From positions 1 through 64,000 of the forward strand of contig WYBM01000030.1 of NCBI GenBank assembly GCA_011525915.1: DNA of 64,000 nucleotides, in the 5' to 3' direction. Below the pieces are notes generated by a model. The model worked only from the letters and a program-made list of their open reading frames with translations, ran no database searches and was not told where the DNA came from. Positions 61,630-64,000 of the stretch are shown here, one piece after another (the first letter of the stretch is position 1; each line of letters starts with the position of its first letter). This stretch comes from Ardenticatenaceae bacterium (GTDB lineage Bacteria; Chloroflexota; Anaerolineae; Promineifilales; Promineifilaceae). Position numbers and translations under genes: made by a program.

Positions 61630-62592
61630 ATGAGCTTATTAAGAGCGCGTTTACAACAAGAGCTGGCCCGGATCAGACCAGCTACTATTTTAATTGTGGA
61701 ACCAGACCCGGTGATTGCTGCGTTATTATGTGATCACCTGTCCGACTATCAAACACACGTGGTGGGCAACGGCCGTGATGCCAGAACCTACTGCCAGCAA
61801 ACACCGCCTGACCTCATTCTCATCGATACAGCCTTGCCAGACACTGACGCCCTCAAATTGTTCCAACAGCTTTTACCTGTTAAATTTACCAACCACATTC
61901 CCATTTTTTTCCTGGGGCAGTTAGGTGATGACCGTGACCAGCGTATGAAAGCGCTGGAAATAGGTGTAGATGATTATATCAGTAAGCCATTTGACATTGT
62001 AGAGCTGCACTTTCGCGTCAAAAATGCGCTGCCTGGCCCAGCCCAAAGCGTAGACTTGGTCACGGGCATGCCTGGCTGGCCGGCCATCCATACCTACCTG
62101 CAGCGCCGCCTGACACACCCAGATTGGACCCTGATCTTCATCCATGTAGCCTATATGTCTGCCTACCATGACCTGTACGGCGCCATCGCCGGGCAGCGCG
62201 CCCGCCGTACCATCGCCACCATGCTCCATGACCTCCTGGACCAGTTAGGGGAACTGGATGATATCATCGGCACCCTAAGTGAGCCAGAGTTTGTCATTAT
62301 CACCGCCAGTGAACATCACGGCCGTATGATCAACCTGATTGAGCGGCGCTTTCAGGCAGAGTACCACAACTGGTATTCACCACAAGAAGTCGCTGTGGGC
62401 CGGGTGCAGCTGCCAGACGGCCGCCGTGCGCCCTTGATGACGCCGACAACGGCCGTCGTTACCGGCCGCACCAAAACATTTGCTGCCACGCTTGATGTCA
62501 TTGAAGCCGCTGAAGCGCTGCGTCAGCAGCAATACCCCAATATCTCCGACACACACGTCTCTCCCTTCCACACAATCTTTATCACCAGTTAA
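61630..62592 (+). CDS. Receiver domain with degenerate GGDEF-like domain
   Basis: 320 residues from ATG 61630 (GAGGAA upstream; GTG 61609 also in frame). The receiver (about 12-130) has IVEPDP, LILIDTALPD with the likely phospho-acceptor and DDYISKPFDIVELHFRV. After LVTGMPGWPAIHTYLQRRL, which matches the entry of a GGDEF domain, the expected GGDEF signature is replaced by LSEPEFVII. The domain is therefore probably not a diguanylate cyclase and may act as a nucleotide sensor or adaptor. It sits between the HisKA_2 kinase and the ANTAR regulator, so it may compete for or relay phosphate. Confidence 0.75.
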   Translation: MSLLRARLQQELARIRPATILIVEPDPVIAALLCDHLSDYQTHVVGNGRDARTYCQQTPPDLILIDTALPDTDALKLFQQLLPVKFTNHIPIFFLGQLGDDRDQRMKALEIGVDDYISKPFDIVELHFRVKNALPGPAQSVDLVTGMPGWPAIHTYLQRRLTHPDWTLIFIHVAYMSAYHDLYGAIAGQRARRTIATMLHDLLDQLGELDDIIGTLSEPEFVIITASEHHGRMINLIERRFQAEYHNWYSPQEVAVGRVQLPDGRRAPLMTPTTAVVTGRTKTFAATLDVIEAAEALRQQQYPNISDTHVSPFHTIFITS

Positions 62593-62669
62593 CCAGCATG
62601 CATTGATCAAACGACAGACATGCACGATAATTTTGGCCATCGTCATAAAAGCGGACATGAAGGGATGTG

Positions 62670-63221
62670 ATGCGTATTCTGATAGCGGATGATGAGTCCA
62701 TTATTCGTATGGGCTTAAAGGCAATGCTAAATGACATGGGGCATGAAGTGCTGACCGCCACCAACGGCCGTGAAGCCCTGCAGATGGCCCGCCAACACCA
62801 GCCAGAGCTGGCTATTCTGGATATTAAAATGCCTTACACCGATGGCTTACAGGCAGCCCAAACCCTGGCTCGTGTACACCCCATACCCATTCTGCTGCTG
62901 ACTGCCTTTAGCGAACAAGACCTTATTGAGCAGGCCGCCGATTTACCCATTCAAGGGTACCTCATCAAACCCATCAAGCCAGAAGAACTGGCGGCGGCTA
63001 TTGCTGTGGCCAACCGGCGCTTTGCCGACGCCCTCAGCTTGCAGCAGCGGGCCGACAAGCTGGAAGATGAGCTGGTTACCCGCAAACTTCTTGATCGGGC
63101 CAAAGGCAAACTCATGGCCACCGGCCTGACAGAAGAAGAAGCGTACCAGACCATCCACCGGCAGGCCCGCACCAACCGCCAGAGTCTACGACAGGTGGCG
63201 CTGGCCATTTTGCAGCAATAA
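62670..63221 (+). CDS. Response regulator with ANTAR RNA-binding domain
   Basis: 183 residues from ATG 62670 (AAGGGA upstream; GTG 62667 directly before). The receiver has DDES, phospho-acceptor Asp51 (ILDIKMP), Thr78 and Lys100 (YLIKPIKPEE). The ANTAR domain at about 120-180 (LLDRAKGKLMATGLTEEEAYQTIHRQA) binds paired hairpins in RNA and prevents transcription termination, as in EutV, NasR and AmiR. The likely phosphodonor is the HisKA_2 kinase at 59931. No obvious dual-hexaloop target was found in this window. Confidence 0.92.
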   Translation: MRILIADDESIIRMGLKAMLNDMGHEVLTATNGREALQMARQHQPELAILDIKMPYTDGLQAAQTLARVHPIPILLLTAFSEQDLIEQAADLPIQGYLIKPIKPEELAAAIAVANRRFADALSLQQRADKLEDELVTRKLLDRAKGKLMATGLTEEEAYQTIHRQARTNRQSLRQVALAILQQ

Positions 63222-63224
63222 AAA

Positions 63225-63249
63225 AGCCCTGGCCGGTATGGCCAGGGCT
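63225..63249 (-). terminator. Bidirectional terminator between ANTAR regulator and Clp gene
   Basis: A 10-bp perfect stem AGCCCTGGCC/GGCCAGGGCT with loop GGTAT, followed by TTTTTAT on the minus strand. It separates two convergent genes and best fits termination of the Clp gene, while also being placed to stop the plus-strand operon. Confidence 0.75.
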
Positions 63250-63261
63250 GGCGTTTGCTTG

Positions 63262-64000
63262 TTAACCCACCTTTTCCGAATCTACAGGTTCAGGTTGGAG
63301 GGGTTCTGGGACACTTTCCAACCGGGTGAAGGTAAGTTCATCGTCAGCCACGTCAATGCCCACCACATCACCGCTGGCAAACTCACCTCTGAGCAGCTTG
63401 ACAGACAACGGGCTTTCTACGTAGCGTTGTAATGTGCGGCGCAGTGGTCGGGCACCAAAGTCCTTATCATACCCATGCAGCGCCAGCCATTTCTGGGCTG
63501 CTTGTGTCAACACGATCGTCAGGCCGCCATGTTCAGCCAACCGTGCTTGCACCTCTTTCATCTGCAAAGCCACAATCTCTACCACATCATCTTCGCTCAG
63601 CGGCTCAAAGATGATGATCTCGTCGATGCGGTTGATGAACTCTGGCCGGAAGGTGCGCTTTAGTTCTTCTTCAATACGCTTGTGGTCATTTTCATCTTCT
63701 TTACCACGCATGCCAGAAAAGCCTAAGGCGCCCGCTTGTTTCACAAACGACGTGCCCACGTTGCTGGTCATCACAATGACCGTATTACGGAAGTTAACCA
63801 CCCGGCCCTGGCCATCGGTAAGACGGCCGTCATCCAGCAGTTGCAGCAGGGCATTCCACACATCCGGGTGGGCCTTTTCGATTTCGTCAAAGAGCACCAG
63901 GGAGTACGGCCGTCGCCGCACCTGCTCTGTCAACTGGCCGCCCTGTTCATACCCAATATACCCTGGGGGGGCGCCAAACAAGCGGCTGACCGTATGCTGT
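63262..64000 (-). CDS. ClpB/ClpC-type AAA+ unfoldase, C-terminal fragment
   Basis: The frame is open to the window edge, so the N-terminus lies beyond it (about 246 residues seen). It starts in [17 protein letters not shown] and contains [31 protein letters not shown] (Walker B read in two parts here), the sensor-1 strand [10 protein letters not shown], an arginine-finger region [15 protein letters not shown] and the D2-small domain [16 protein letters not shown] (sensor 2). ClpC and ClpB cannot be separated from this part. The protein unfolds or disaggregates proteins using ATP. Confidence 0.9.
   Translation of the reverse strand, partial: QHTVSRLFGAPPGYIGYEQGGQLTEQVRRRPYSLVLFDEIEKAHPDVWNALLQLLDDGRLTDGQGRVVNFRNTVIVMTSNVGTSFVKQAGALGFSGMRGKEDENDHKRIEEELKRTFRPEFINRIDEIIIFEPLSEDDVVEIVALQMKEVQARLAEHGGLTIVLTQAAQKWLALHGYDKDFGARPLRRTLQRYVESPLSVKLLRGEFASGDVVGIDVADDELTFTRLESVPEPLQPEPVDSEKVG

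Noticed and set aside
61630..62592. Active diguanylate cyclase
   Set aside because: The GGDEF signature is replaced by LSEPEF, and the receptor domain match is only at the entry helix.

Overview
The window looks like a chromosomal segment of a Chloroflexota bacterium, probably Anaerolineae-like. This is inferred from gene content: very long multi-GAF/PAS sensors, a class II diterpene cyclase with an Rv3378c-type partner (a pair I know from Herpetosiphon and Mycobacterium), an F420-type nitroreductase and a bc-complex operon. The octamer ACGGCCGT is strikingly over-represented throughout. No mobile elements, rRNA or CRISPR arrays were seen; one tRNA-Val(TAC) is present.

Layout. 1-1883: polar amino-acid ABC transporter (binding-protein end, attenuator-like hairpin, permease, ATPase). 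1950-5485: small membrane protein, an EAD-TIR protein with its own promoter, a PD-(D/E)XK nuclease and a methyltransferase with a THUMP-like domain. 5513-33447 (minus): a 28-kb run of eleven co-directional genes. In transcription order these are three membrane sensors (6TM-GAF, 6TM-dCache-HAMP-GAF, 6TM-helical bundle-HAMP-GAF), a 2370-aa membrane GAF/PAS array, a 1587-aa soluble GAF/PAS array, three SpoIIAA/STAS-like proteins, a 429-aa GAF protein, one 1764-aa PAS/GAF histidine kinase and one stand-alone receiver. I count about 25 full GAF and 10 PAS domains but only one kinase and no DNA-binding or nucleotide-cyclase output. Six of the proteins end in the same ~45-residue truncated-GAF stub.

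33801-37579 (minus): diterpene cyclase, secreted nucleoside hydrolase and tuberculosinol/kolavelool-synthase-like prenyltransferase. 38314-44185: GT39-like glycosyltransferase, prephenate dehydratase, UvrD-like helicase. 44360-48623: TetR regulator and a two-gene molybdenum hydroxylase (FeS-Mo fusion plus FAD subunit) with operator-like repeats before both. 48771-52141 (minus): Rieske, cytochrome b and diheme cytochrome c. 52295-59556 (minus): tRNA-Val, dcd, a glycosyltransferase, an aminotransferase/kinase-like/NTF2 group, a nitroreductase, and E1 beta and alpha of a 2-oxo acid dehydrogenase. 59931-63221: GAF-HisKA_2 kinase, receiver plus degenerate GGDEF, and an ANTAR antiterminator regulator. 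63262-end (minus): C-terminus of a ClpB/ClpC-type AAA+ unfoldase.

The two regions most likely to hold undescribed biology are the GAF/STAS sensory operon with its recurrent partial-GAF modules, and the diterpene operon with a secreted nucleoside hydrolase between the two terpene enzymes.
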